Source: an uncultured Lachnospiraceae bacterium (GTDB lineage: Bacteria > Bacillota > Clostridia > Lachnospirales > Lachnospiraceae). From it: a DNA stretch of 6,196 bases. The stretch covers positions 1 through 6,196 of the forward strand of contig CACXGR010000002.1 of the NCBI GenBank assembly GCA_902767235.1, read 5' to 3'. A model generated the notes under the pieces. The model was not told where the DNA came from, did not search any database, and worked only from the letters and a program-made list of their open reading frames with translations. Below are positions 1-6,126 of the stretch, one piece after another. A program made the translations under genes and the position numbers. Within the stretch, counting starts at the first letter, position 1, and the number at the start of each line of letters is the position of its first letter.

Positions 1-536
1 AGGAAGTTGATCCTGGTGCCCGTCCATTTGGTCTTGCCGGCGACCGGCAGAAGTCCGTCCACCAGTTCGATCACCGGATTTCCTCTCTCGTATTTGTCCT
101 CATAAAGAAAACCGCCGCTGCCAACGCTGACGGTCATCCTCTGAGAAAGAGCGTTGACCACGGAGGATCCCACGCCGTGGAGACCTCCGCTGGTCTTGTA
201 CGCATTATTATCAAATTTACCGCCGGCATGCAGGGTCGTGAACACGACTCTCTCCGCGCTGACGCCCTTTTCGTGCATTCCGATCGGAATGCCTCTTCCG
301 TCGTCCTCTACTGTGCAGGATCCGTCCTTTTCCAGGATCACCTTGATCGTGCTGCAGTAGCCGGCCAGATGTTCGTCCACCGAGTTATCGACGATCTCGT
401 AAATGAGATGGTTGAGTCCTCTGGTGGAGACGCTGCCGATATACATGCCCGGCCTTGTGCGTACTGCCTCGAGTCCTTCCAATACTTTTATACTGTCCGC
501 CGTATAATTATTGTTGTCCTGTTCGTGATTTGCCAT
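1..536 (-). CDS. parE: DNA topoisomerase IV / gyrase subunit B, N-terminal ATPase part (partial at left edge)
   Basis: Type IIA topoisomerase B subunit, whose ATP-driven dimerisation gate moves one DNA duplex through another. Only the first 178 codons are present; the gene runs off the left edge. The GHKL ATPase signatures are visible: an N-terminal arm ending in RTRPGMYIGS (about residues 27-36), EIVDNSVDE at 47-55 with the expected catalytic Glu47 and Mg-binding Asn51, DDGRGIP at 78-84, LHAGGKF at 102-108, and the ATP lid GGLHGVGSSVVNALS at 117-131. The wording EIVDNSVDE and GGKF...YKTSGGLHGVG is closer to what I recall of Bacillus ParE than to GyrB (EVVDNAIDE), so I prefer parE. A second gyrB-like paralogue cannot be excluded without the C-terminal half and a parC neighbour. 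ATG at 536 is preceded by AGGAG with a 6-nt spacer. The gene sits 26 nt behind degV, so the two are probably co-transcribed. Confidence 0.9.
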   Translation of the reverse strand, partial: MANHEQDNNNYTADSIKVLEGLEAVRTRPGMYIGSVSTRGLNHLIYEIVDNSVDEHLAGYCSTIKVILEKDGSCTVEDDGRGIPIGMHEKGVSAERVVFTTLHAGGKFDNNAYKTSGGLHGVGSSVVNALSQRMTVSVGSGGFLYEDKYERGNPVIELVDGLLPVAGKTKWTGTRINF

Positions 537-562
537 GCAAATCTCCTGTTCTGTGATTGTTG

Positions 563-1438
563 TTAATTGCGGTCAATCGGTATCTTCTTCGAGCACGCGA
601 TCGCAAGCGCGCCGGGGCCGATATGACAGGATACACTCAGAGAGAGGACATCGTCCATGACTCTGAAATTCGGGAATGCGGCTCTCACTTCCTGAGAATA
701 CTCCGCAAACTGCTCCGGTACGTTGCCGTGCACGGCATAGAGCCATACCGTCTCACTGTCCGTCCCTCCGTAGAGTGTCTCGATGTCATGCTTCATCGCA
801 TTGATCATGATATTCTTTCCCTGGCTGATCGTGCGGGCCTTGGAAAACGCATCCAGTCTTTCGCCCTTGATCTGAAGGACAGGTTTAATGCGCAGAAGCG
901 ATCCGATCGCCGCTGCGGCCGGGGTGATCCGTCCGCCCTTTTTGAGATAATGGAGCGTATCGAGCATGATATAGATGCTGGACTCATAGCGCACGCGCTC
1001 GAGTTCCTCGCGGATCTGTGCCGCTGTCATTCCTCTCTGTGCCAGTTCGATCGCATCAAGCACAGAGCGCTTGAGCGTGACGGATATCCGCTGGTTATTG
1101 ACAACCTCCACTTTACCGTCATATTCCATAGCCAGCATTCTGGCGCTCTGGCAGGAACCGGACAGGCCGCTGCTCATGGGGATATAGACCACTTCATCAT
1201 GCGTTTCCAGCGCTTTGTCCCAGGCGCTCATGACGTCCGAGGGTGAAGGCTGGCTGGTCGCGATGGAAGCGCCGCTTTCCATCCTTTGATAAAACTCATC
1301 TCTTGTCAGCGTTATGTTCTCATAGAAAGTCTCATTGTCGATCGTAAAAGGCATAGGGACAATGCTGATCCCTAGCTCCTTTGCCTCCTGCGGCAAAAAA
1401 TGAGCATTGCTGTCGGTAATAACTGCGATCTTTGACAT
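563..1438 (-). CDS. DegV/FakB-family fatty-acid-binding protein
   Basis: Complete 291-residue DegV-family protein, the usual family length (about 280-290). Members are cytosolic carriers that bury one fatty acid; FakB members present its carboxylate to the kinase FakA. Visible family signatures are TDSNA (8-12), TSQPSP (61-66), SSGLSGS (89-95), DTLHYLKKGGRI (160-171), KPVLQIKGERL (185-195) and HIGPGALAI (272-280). From what is known of S. aureus FakB, the carboxylate is held by a Thr in the TSxPS motif, a Ser in SSGLSG and a C-terminal His; here these would be Thr61, Ser93 and His272. Arg170 corresponds to the Arg needed for phosphotransfer by FakA. All are present, so the protein should be functional. 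ATG at 1438 follows GGAG with a 6-nt spacer, and a near-consensus promoter lies upstream. The FakB role is inferred from family and from the nearby kinase gene; the acyl-chain preference cannot be read from sequence. Confidence 0.92.
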   Translation of the reverse strand: MSKIAVITDSNAHFLPQEAKELGISIVPMPFTIDNETFYENITLTRDEFYQRMESGASIATSQPSPSDVMSAWDKALETHDEVVYIPMSSGLSGSCQSARMLAMEYDGKVEVVNNQRISVTLKRSVLDAIELAQRGMTAAQIREELERVRYESSIYIMLDTLHYLKKGGRITPAAAAIGSLLRIKPVLQIKGERLDAFSKARTISQGKNIMINAMKHDIETLYGGTDSETVWLYAVHGNVPEQFAEYSQEVRAAFPNFRVMDDVLSLSVSCHIGPGALAIACSKKIPIDRN

Positions 1439-1491
1439 CTTATTCTCCGTTTCTTGAATATCGGGCAGTGGGATCTGAAGCTGCTGTTTAT

Positions 1492-1530
1492 GTTTTCCGA
1501 CAGTGGATTATTTCCGCCGGAAGGAAAAAC
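1492..1530 (-). promoter_or_regulatory. Possible stem-loop in the degV 5' leader
   Basis: In the transcript leader of degV, GTTTTTCC (1530 to 1523) can pair with GGAAAAC (1498 to 1492) with one bulged U. Inside it, TTCC/GGAA (1512-1522) can form a short hairpin with a 3-nt loop. The outer helix is mostly A-U and no U-tract follows, so this is not a terminator. It may have no function. Confidence 0.2.
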
Positions 1531-1544
1531 TGCAGTCAGACAAC

Positions 1545-1573
1545 ATCATAATAATATGAAAGCAGAAAGTCAA
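1545..1573 (-). promoter_or_regulatory. Sigma-A-type promoter for degV-parE
   Basis: On the minus strand, TTGACT (1573-1568) and TATGAT (1550-1545) are separated by exactly 17 bp, matching the vegetative consensus at 5 of 6 positions in each hexamer. The -35 begins only 7 bp after the recG stop codon. A start near 1538 would give a leader of about 100 nt before degV. This suggests degV and the topoisomerase gene are transcribed independently of recG. Confidence 0.75.
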
Positions 1574-1580
1574 CCTTCCT

Positions 1581-3623
1581 CTAAATAGAACGAAAATCAA
1601 GCCTCCTCATCTGCGGCAGTTCAAAAGAAGGATCGGCAGCAAGGACTTCATCCACATAGGCCGCCGCCTTTTTCATGATCGAGGCGTCCTCATAGATATC
1701 CGCCAGCACAAATCCCAGCTCGCCGCTCTGTCTCTCCCCGAAGAGGTCTCCGGGGCCGCGCAGCGCCAGGTCCTCCTCCGCGATCCGAAATCCGTCGTTC
1801 GTCTTTTCAAGGATCTCCAGGCGTTTCGGTTTCTTACTGCTGTCCTCTCCGCCTGCCGCGCCTGGCGTGAACAGAAACACACAGTAGGACTGCCATTGTC
1901 CTCGTCCCACACGTCCCCGAAGCTGGTGGAGCTGGGACATCCCGAAGCGCTCGGCGTTTTCAATGGCGATCACCGAGGCGTTGGGGACGTCGATCCCGAC
2001 CTCGATCACAGTGGTGGAGACCAGAATATCGGTCTGCCCGGCTGAAAAGCGTCCCATCACTTCATTCTTTTCAGCCGGCCTCATGCGGCCGTTAAGCGAA
2101 TCGATCCGCACATCGGGCGGGAAGATCCGGCGGAGCTTTTCCGTGTAGTCCTGCACGTTTTCCAACTCGCTCATCTCCCCTTCCTCGACTTCGGGGCAGA
2201 TCACGTACGCCTGCCTTCCCTGTCTGATCTGACCGTAGATAAAGCGGTGGATCCTGGGTCTCTCCTCAGAGCTGATCGCAAGATTCTTGATGGGAAGCCT
2301 TCCCGACGGCATCTCGTCCAGCACGGAGATCTGCAGATCCCCGTACATGATGATCGCCAGCGTCCTGGGGATCGGCGTCGCGCTCATGACGAGCACGGGG
2401 ACCGCTTTACCCTTGCCGGCCAGGCTCTCTCTCTGGCGGACGCCGAATCTGTGCTGCTCGTCCGTGACCACGAGACCCAGATCCGCATATTCCACCGATT
2501 CCTGGATCAGCGCGTGCGTGCCTATGACAATATCGGCCTCTCCGGAAGCAATCTGCTCATAGGCGGTCTTCCTCGCTTTTCCTTTGACCGATCCGGTCAA
2601 GATAACAGGATGGATCGGAAGGTCATACTGTTCTTTCAGTTTTACCAGGTTTTCCATATGCTGCCTGGCCAGCACTTCCGTCGGCGCCATCAGTGCGCCC
2701 TGCCGCTTATTGGCGCTGCACAGAAGAAGCGCCAGAAACGCGAGGATCGTCTTGCCCGATCCGACGTCGCCCTGCAGGAGGCGGCTCATGACATATTTTC
2801 CCGTGAGATCCTTTTGGATCTCTTTCCATGCCCTTTCCTGCGCTCCGGTCAGCGAATAGGGGAGCCTTCGGATGAGCTCCTCCGGAAGCGCCTGTCGCTC
2901 CATCGGCCTGTCATTGACCAGTGCTTCATTCTCCCTCTTCTTCTTGCGGATCCCGAGAATGAATTCAAAGAACTCGTCGAAGATCAGCCTGGCTCTGGCC
3001 TTTCCCAATTCTTCCAGGCTTCCCGGATGATGAATGCCGCGCACGGCGGCATCTCTTGTACAGAGTGCAAGTCTTTCCCGGTCCTGATCGCTCATGTAGT
3101 CGTCAAAGGCCGGCAGTCCCTCCAGCACCTGATCGACGAGCGCCGTCATCTGTTTGTTCTTCATCCCCTGAAACAGCGGATAAACCGGCTGAAAGCTCCC
3201 TTCCAGGTCGTGATAATCCGCAAGGGAGTAAACCCGCGGCTGCTCCATATAGCGCAGTCCTCTGGCGGTCTTCTTCATGGTCCCCATAAAAACGCGCTGG
3301 CTCCCCGGCGGCAGATTTTTGACCATGTAAGGCATGTTGTAGTAGGTCAGCCGAACGTCTCCCGTGGCGTCTCCGGCCCGGAAATTACAGATCGAGCGGC
3401 CGCCCGCACGAACCGAGGATCCCTTCCCGATGATCGTGAGCAGTACGGCGCAGGTCTCATTTTCCTGCGTCCCGGAAACCGCCGTCAGACTGACATATTT
3501 TTCATATCGGGAGGGATAATGGCACACGAGGTCCGCCGCTGTATAAATCCCCTTGGAATTGAGCAGTTCCGCTGTCTTTGGACCGACTCTCTTCAGTTCT
3601 CCCACTTTTGTCTGCAGATTCAT
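1581..3623 (-). CDS. recG: ATP-dependent DNA helicase RecG
   Basis: Complete 680-residue RecG, the usual length. It is a superfamily 2 double-stranded DNA translocase that reverses stalled replication forks and processes branched recombination intermediates. The N-terminal part has a helix-hairpin-helix-like segment LKRVGPKTAELL (10-21), then the OB-fold wedge domain (about 60-150) that splits the fork. Helicase motifs are intact: Walker A GDVGSGKT (285-292, Lys291), APTEVLA (313-319), DEQH (388-391), SATPIPRTLA (414-423), STTVIEVGIDVPNA (536-549) and QLRGRVGRG (567-575). The C-terminal TRG region is seen in RIAEEDLALRGPGDLFGERQSG (613-634). ATG at 3623 gives an N-terminus that fits the family, but there is no good Shine-Dalgarno: only AGG about 15 nt upstream and CGG 9 nt upstream. 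It lies behind the fakA terminator with no clear promoter of its own. Confidence 0.97.
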   Translation of the reverse strand: MNLQTKVGELKRVGPKTAELLNSKGIYTAADLVCHYPSRYEKYVSLTAVSGTQENETCAVLLTIIGKGSSVRAGGRSICNFRAGDATGDVRLTYYNMPYMVKNLPPGSQRVFMGTMKKTARGLRYMEQPRVYSLADYHDLEGSFQPVYPLFQGMKNKQMTALVDQVLEGLPAFDDYMSDQDRERLALCTRDAAVRGIHHPGSLEELGKARARLIFDEFFEFILGIRKKKRENEALVNDRPMERQALPEELIRRLPYSLTGAQERAWKEIQKDLTGKYVMSRLLQGDVGSGKTILAFLALLLCSANKRQGALMAPTEVLARQHMENLVKLKEQYDLPIHPVILTGSVKGKARKTAYEQIASGEADIVIGTHALIQESVEYADLGLVVTDEQHRFGVRQRESLAGKGKAVPVLVMSATPIPRTLAIIMYGDLQISVLDEMPSGRLPIKNLAISSEERPRIHRFIYGQIRQGRQAYVICPEVEEGEMSELENVQDYTEKLRRIFPPDVRIDSLNGRMRPAEKNEVMGRFSAGQTDILVSTTVIEVGIDVPNASVIAIENAERFGMSQLHQLRGRVGRGQWQSYCVFLFTPGAAGGEDSSKKPKRLEILEKTNDGFRIAEEDLALRGPGDLFGERQSGELGFVLADIYEDASIMKKAAAYVDEVLAADPSFELPQMRRLDFRSI

Positions 3624-3677
3624 AAGTAATACCGATACCTGTTCCCGGCTCTTACGCCGCTTAAGGGCGCCAATTCC

Positions 3678-3713
3678 AAAAGAGACCGGATGTCCTGTGA
3701 CATCCGGTCCTCT
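3678..3713 (-). terminator. Intrinsic terminator after fakA
   Basis: GACCGGATGTC (3684-3694) and GACATCCGGTC (3699-3709) form a perfect 11-bp inverted repeat with a 4-nt loop. Three more A-U/G-C pairs are possible across one bulged base. Read on the minus strand, the hairpin is followed by TCTCTTTT, a short U-rich tract. It lies 14 bp past the fakA stop codon, so it should end the asp23-fakA transcript. The U-tract is interrupted, so some read-through into recG is plausible. Confidence 0.85.
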
Positions 3714-3727
3714 CAGGTGCGCTCTCT

Positions 3728-5425
3728 TTATTCCGCCGATAAAATATAGTAGTAGATGGGCTGTCCCCCATACTGCAGCTCTACATCACAAGAAGAGAAT
3801 TCCTCTGCCGCTCTGTCTCTGAGTTTCTTTGCGTCCTCTTCTGTGACATCCTCGCCATAGTAGATGCTGATGATCTCTGTATCATCGCCGACGATCCTGC
3901 GCAGGGATTCAAAGGTGATATCCTCGATTCCCTTTCCGGTAGCCAGGATTCCCTGATCTCCGATGCCCATGATATCGCCCTGCTGTATGCGGATTCCGTC
4001 GATCTCCGTGTCTCTGACGGCGTATGTGACCTCAGCACTGTTGACCGTGCCGATCTCTTCCATCATATTGGCCTTATTGGCCTCCGCGTCCAGATCGGGC
4101 ATATAGTTGATCACAGCGGTGATTCCCTGCGGCACAGTGGTGGTGGGGACCACGACCACTTTCTTGTCCTCGGTCATGGACGCCGCCTGGTTGGCCGCCA
4201 TGATGATATTCTTGTTATTGGGAAGTACGAATACGGTATCCGCATTGACCTTTTGGACCGCCTGCAGGACGTCGTCCGTGCTCGGGTTCATCGTCTGTCC
4301 GCCGCTGATCACGCAGTCCACGCCAAGTCCGGTGAAGATCTCTTTGATGCCTTCCCCTACTGACACGGTTATAAAGCCGACTTCCTTTCTGGGGCCTGCC
4401 GGGATCTCAGGCTCGGGCTCTTTGACCGGGACCGGTTCCTTGGCCGCCGTCTTAGCGGTGTCGCTGCCGCGGCCGGCAGAATCCGACTCCTTGACGTTGA
4501 CCAGTCTCACCTCGCCCAGTTCGCCGAATTTCTGGCTCCTTTGGATGATCAGTCCGGGGTCGTTGGTCTGAATCCTGACATGGAGAATTTCTCCCTCCAT
4601 TGCGCATTTCACGCGGTCGCCGAGAGACTTGAGAAACTCCACATATTCCTTCTGGTCTCTGGAAGAGGGCTTCTTGCTCATCAGGATCGTCATCTTCATC
4701 TTATAGATGAAGCGCAGAGGCTCAGCCTCCGGCATCTCCTTCTCGGATTCCTTCTCTTTTTCCTCCGCCTCATCCTGTGTGACAGCCGAATAGTCGATCT
4801 CTTTGCCAAGGAAGCAATCATAAGCCCCCTTCATGAACTGTACAAGTCCCTGTCCGCCGGAGTCCACGACACCGGCCTGTTTGAGGACAGGCAGAAGCTC
4901 AGGTGTATTGGCCAGAACCTTCTCTGCCTCCTCAAGGACGGCGCCGAGATAGCGCTCCAGATTCTCTTCCCCCGCATCTGCGAGTTCTCTGGACTTGTCC
5001 GCCGCGCCCTTGGCGACCGTCAGGATCGTGCCCTCCTTGGGCTTCATGACGGCTTTATAGGCCGTCTCCGCAGCTCTGTCGAAAGCGTCCGCCAGAACCG
5101 GGACCGTCAATTCATCCTCTGTCTTGGCTACCTTTCCGAAACCGCGGATCAGCTGCGACAGAATGACACCCGAATTCCCCCTGGCACCTCTGAGCGAGCC
5201 CGATGACATCGCTTTACAGATGTCTTTCATGCCGGCATTCTCTCCGAGGGCCGCCACTTCTTTGACAGCCGATTTGATCGTGAGCGTCATATTCGTGCCG
5301 GTATCTCCGTCCGGCACCGGGAATACATTCAGTTCGTTGATCCACTCTTTATTTGCTTCCAAATTTGCTGCTCCGGAAAAAAACATCTTCGCGAGCAGTT
5401 TTGCATCGATTGCGCTGGTAGTCAC
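3728..5425 (-). CDS. fakA: DAK2-domain fatty-acid-kinase-like protein (FakA/YloV)
   Basis: Complete 565-residue YloV/FakA homologue (B. subtilis YloV is about 553). FakA phosphorylates fatty acids bound to FakB/DegV carriers, feeding acyl-phosphate into phospholipid synthesis. Residues 1-205 form the DhaL kinase domain: NVFPVPDGDTGTNM (33-46) with Mg-binding Asp39 and Asp41, SLRGARGNSGVILSQ (77-91) and GVVDSGGQGL (185-194). A Glu/Lys-rich linker follows (218-236), then the middle domain (about 237-312), a Pro/Glu linker (about 313-345), and a DegV-like C-terminal domain with GGQTMNPSTDD (375-385), LPNNKNI (401-407), VPQGITAV (431-438) and the conserved end YYYILSAE. The middle domain lacks the Cys and two His that bind zinc in characterised FakA; they align with Lys242, Arg284 and Gln286. 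The GTG start at 5425 has AGGAGG 8 nt upstream. It lies 73 bp behind asp23 and probably shares its transcript. Confidence 0.94.
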   Translation of the reverse strand: MTTSAIDAKLLAKMFFSGAANLEANKEWINELNVFPVPDGDTGTNMTLTIKSAVKEVAALGENAGMKDICKAMSSGSLRGARGNSGVILSQLIRGFGKVAKTEDELTVPVLADAFDRAAETAYKAVMKPKEGTILTVAKGAADKSRELADAGEENLERYLGAVLEEAEKVLANTPELLPVLKQAGVVDSGGQGLVQFMKGAYDCFLGKEIDYSAVTQDEAEEKEKESEKEMPEAEPLRFIYKMKMTILMSKKPSSRDQKEYVEFLKSLGDRVKCAMEGEILHVRIQTNDPGLIIQRSQKFGELGEVRLVNVKESDSAGRGSDTAKTAAKEPVPVKEPEPEIPAGPRKEVGFITVSVGEGIKEIFTGLGVDCVISGGQTMNPSTDDVLQAVQKVNADTVFVLPNNKNIIMAANQAASMTEDKKVVVVPTTTVPQGITAVINYMPDLDAEANKANMMEEIGTVNSAEVTYAVRDTEIDGIRIQQGDIMGIGDQGILATGKGIEDITFESLRRIVGDDTEIISIYYGEDVTEEDAKKLRDRAAEEFSSCDVELQYGGQPIYYYILSAE

Positions 5426-5432
5426 CGCATCT

Positions 5433-5439
5433 TCCTCCT
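5433..5439 (-). promoter_or_regulatory. fakA ribosome binding site deciding the GTG start
   Basis: AGGAGGA on the minus strand lies at optimal distance (8 nt after AGGAGG) from GTG at 5425. An ATG at 5430 is nearer (3-nt spacing) but out of frame; it reads ATG CGG TGA and stops at once. The family alignment of the N-terminus supports GTG. Confidence 0.75.
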
Positions 5440-5498
5440 GCTAAGTTGATTGGTTGTTGTGATCAGGTGGTATGGTCTGTACTGTTTCGGTACGGCGC

Positions 5499-5861
5499 TC
5501 AGTCGATCACCCTGACGCCCTCGACATAGACGTTGATCTTTTCCACTTCAAGGCCCGTAAATTCTTCTACCCGGTACTTGACGGAGGAGATCAGGTTTTC
5601 TGTCACTGCCATAATGTTGACACCATACGATACGATAACATGAAAATCGATGATCAGTTTGTCCTTGGAATTGAGGGTCACACTGATTCCCTTGGTCATA
5701 CTCTCTCTTTTCAGGAGATTGACAAATCCTTCCTTACTGTTAACGCTTGCCATACCGACGATCCCGAAGCATTCATTTGCCACGCTGCCGGCATACTGCG
5801 CGATCACTTCCGGATCCACGCTGATATTCCCCATATGTGTATTCAATAAAAATGTCTTCAA
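5499..5861 (-). CDS. yloU: Asp23/Gls24-family envelope stress protein (YloU)
   Basis: Small Asp23/Gls24-family protein, 120 residues from the chosen start, the same length I recall for B. subtilis YloU. The signature VDPEVIAQYAGSVANECFGIVGM (15-37) is followed by a variable stretch and then IDFHVIVSYGVNI (71-83) and the C-terminal VEKINVYVEGVRV (106-118). The family is cytosolic or membrane-associated and linked to envelope stress; its biochemical role is not settled. It is the conserved upstream partner of the DAK2 kinase gene. I place the start at TTG 5861 because AAAGGAG lies 8 nt upstream and the length then fits the family. ATG at 5834 has no ribosome binding site. The frame stays open upstream to TTG 5939, which would give 146 residues, but the extra 26 residues resemble nothing in the family and lie in the foldable leader. 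Confidence 0.92.
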   Translation of the reverse strand: MKTFLLNTHMGNISVDPEVIAQYAGSVANECFGIVGMASVNSKEGFVNLLKRESMTKGISVTLNSKDKLIIDFHVIVSYGVNIMAVTENLISSVKYRVEEFTGLEVEKINVYVEGVRVID

Positions 5862-5869
5862 AGGCTTTT

Positions 5870-5876
5870 CTCCTTT
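5870..5876 (-). promoter_or_regulatory. asp23/yloU ribosome binding site deciding the TTG start
   Basis: AAAGGAG on the minus strand ends 8 nt before TTG at 5861. No ATG or GTG start in the frame has comparable spacing, so this site decides the start codon. Confidence 0.75.
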
Positions 5877-5877
5877 C

Positions 5878-5948
5878 GAGCCGGATTTAACGGCGAGGTC
5901 GCGATCCACCGCGCCGATCACATTTCGCTGACAGGACAATCCGCCCTC
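5878..5948 (-). promoter_or_regulatory. Structured 5' leader of asp23-fakA (candidate)
   Basis: Read on the minus strand, GAGGGCGGATT (5948-5938) can pair with AATCCGGCTC (5887-5878) through GGATT/AATCC plus further pairs interrupted by one mismatch and a bulge. This encloses a strong inner hairpin at 5891-5916: CGGCG and GGT pair with CGCCG and ACC across one mismatch, with an 8-nt loop. The outer helix closes one base before the AAAGGAG ribosome binding site. No U-tract follows. I do not recognise a known riboswitch or leader family. The pairing is seen in sequence; any regulatory role is inference. Confidence 0.4.
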
Positions 5949-5970
5949 AGCACGCGATAAATCAATTTAG

Positions 5971-5999
5971 ATTATACCCTTAAAACAAAGAAAAGAAAA
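5971..5999 (-). promoter_or_regulatory. Promoter for asp23-fakA
   Basis: A perfect -10 hexamer TATAAT lies at 5976-5971 on the minus strand. At 17 bp the -35 is TTTTCT (5999-5994), which matches TTGACA at only three positions. A start near 5964 would give a GC-rich leader of about 100 nt before asp23. The good -10 with a weak -35 suggests modest strength or dependence on an activator. Confidence 0.6.
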
Positions 6000-6053
6000 G
6001 GATGTATTACTCCATACTATTCTGAAAAAGACTGGATTTCCTTTATTTTTTTC

Positions 6054-6082
6054 TTGCATTAAGAATTCATTTTTGTTACTAT
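6054..6082 (+). promoter_or_regulatory. Extended -10 promoter for rpmB
   Basis: TTGCAT (6054-6059) and TACTAT (6077-6082) are 17 bp apart, and TGT directly precedes the -10, giving an extended -10 element (TGn). T-rich DNA lies just upstream. Transcription would begin near 6089, leaving a leader of about 38 nt. A strong promoter is expected for a ribosomal protein gene. Confidence 0.75.
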
Positions 6083-6126
6083 ATGAATGTTGTAGACCCG
6101 AATAAGAAAGTTAGGAGGTGTTTAAG

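Noticed and set aside
557..1246. A 229-codon plus-strand open frame opposite degV.
   Set aside because: Shadow of the degV reading frame, whose family motifs are complete on the other strand.
2247..3629. A 460-codon open frame on the plus strand, antisense to almost the whole N-terminal two thirds of recG.
   Set aside because: It mirrors the codon structure of recG, has no recognisable domain and no ribosome binding site that I can see. The opposing frame has intact RecG motifs throughout.
4563..4720. Frameshift in the fakA middle domain as an explanation for the missing zinc ligands.
   Set aside because: The frame reads continuously through both altered motifs and conserved residues lie on each side, so substitution explains the difference better than a sequencing error.
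4541..5206. A 221-codon plus-strand open frame opposite fakA.
   Set aside because: Shadow of the kinase gene; its Leu/His/Arg-rich composition is typical of an antisense translation and no motif is visible.
5465..5497. Weak inverted repeat (GTAC/GTAC) between asp23 and fakA as a terminator.
   Set aside because: Only about four pairs with no U-tract; too weak to separate the two genes.
5862..5939. N-terminal extension of asp23 to a TTG at 5939 (146 residues).
   Set aside because: It has only a poor GGGCGGA-like upstream sequence and no family similarity in the added residues, and it overlaps the foldable leader. TTG 5861 has a proper AAAGGAG.
6015..6020. A second TACTAT box on the plus strand upstream of rpmB.
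   Set aside because: No -35-like hexamer lies 16-18 bp upstream (the sequence there is AAAGAA-like), whereas the box at 6077-6082 has both a -35 and an extended -10.
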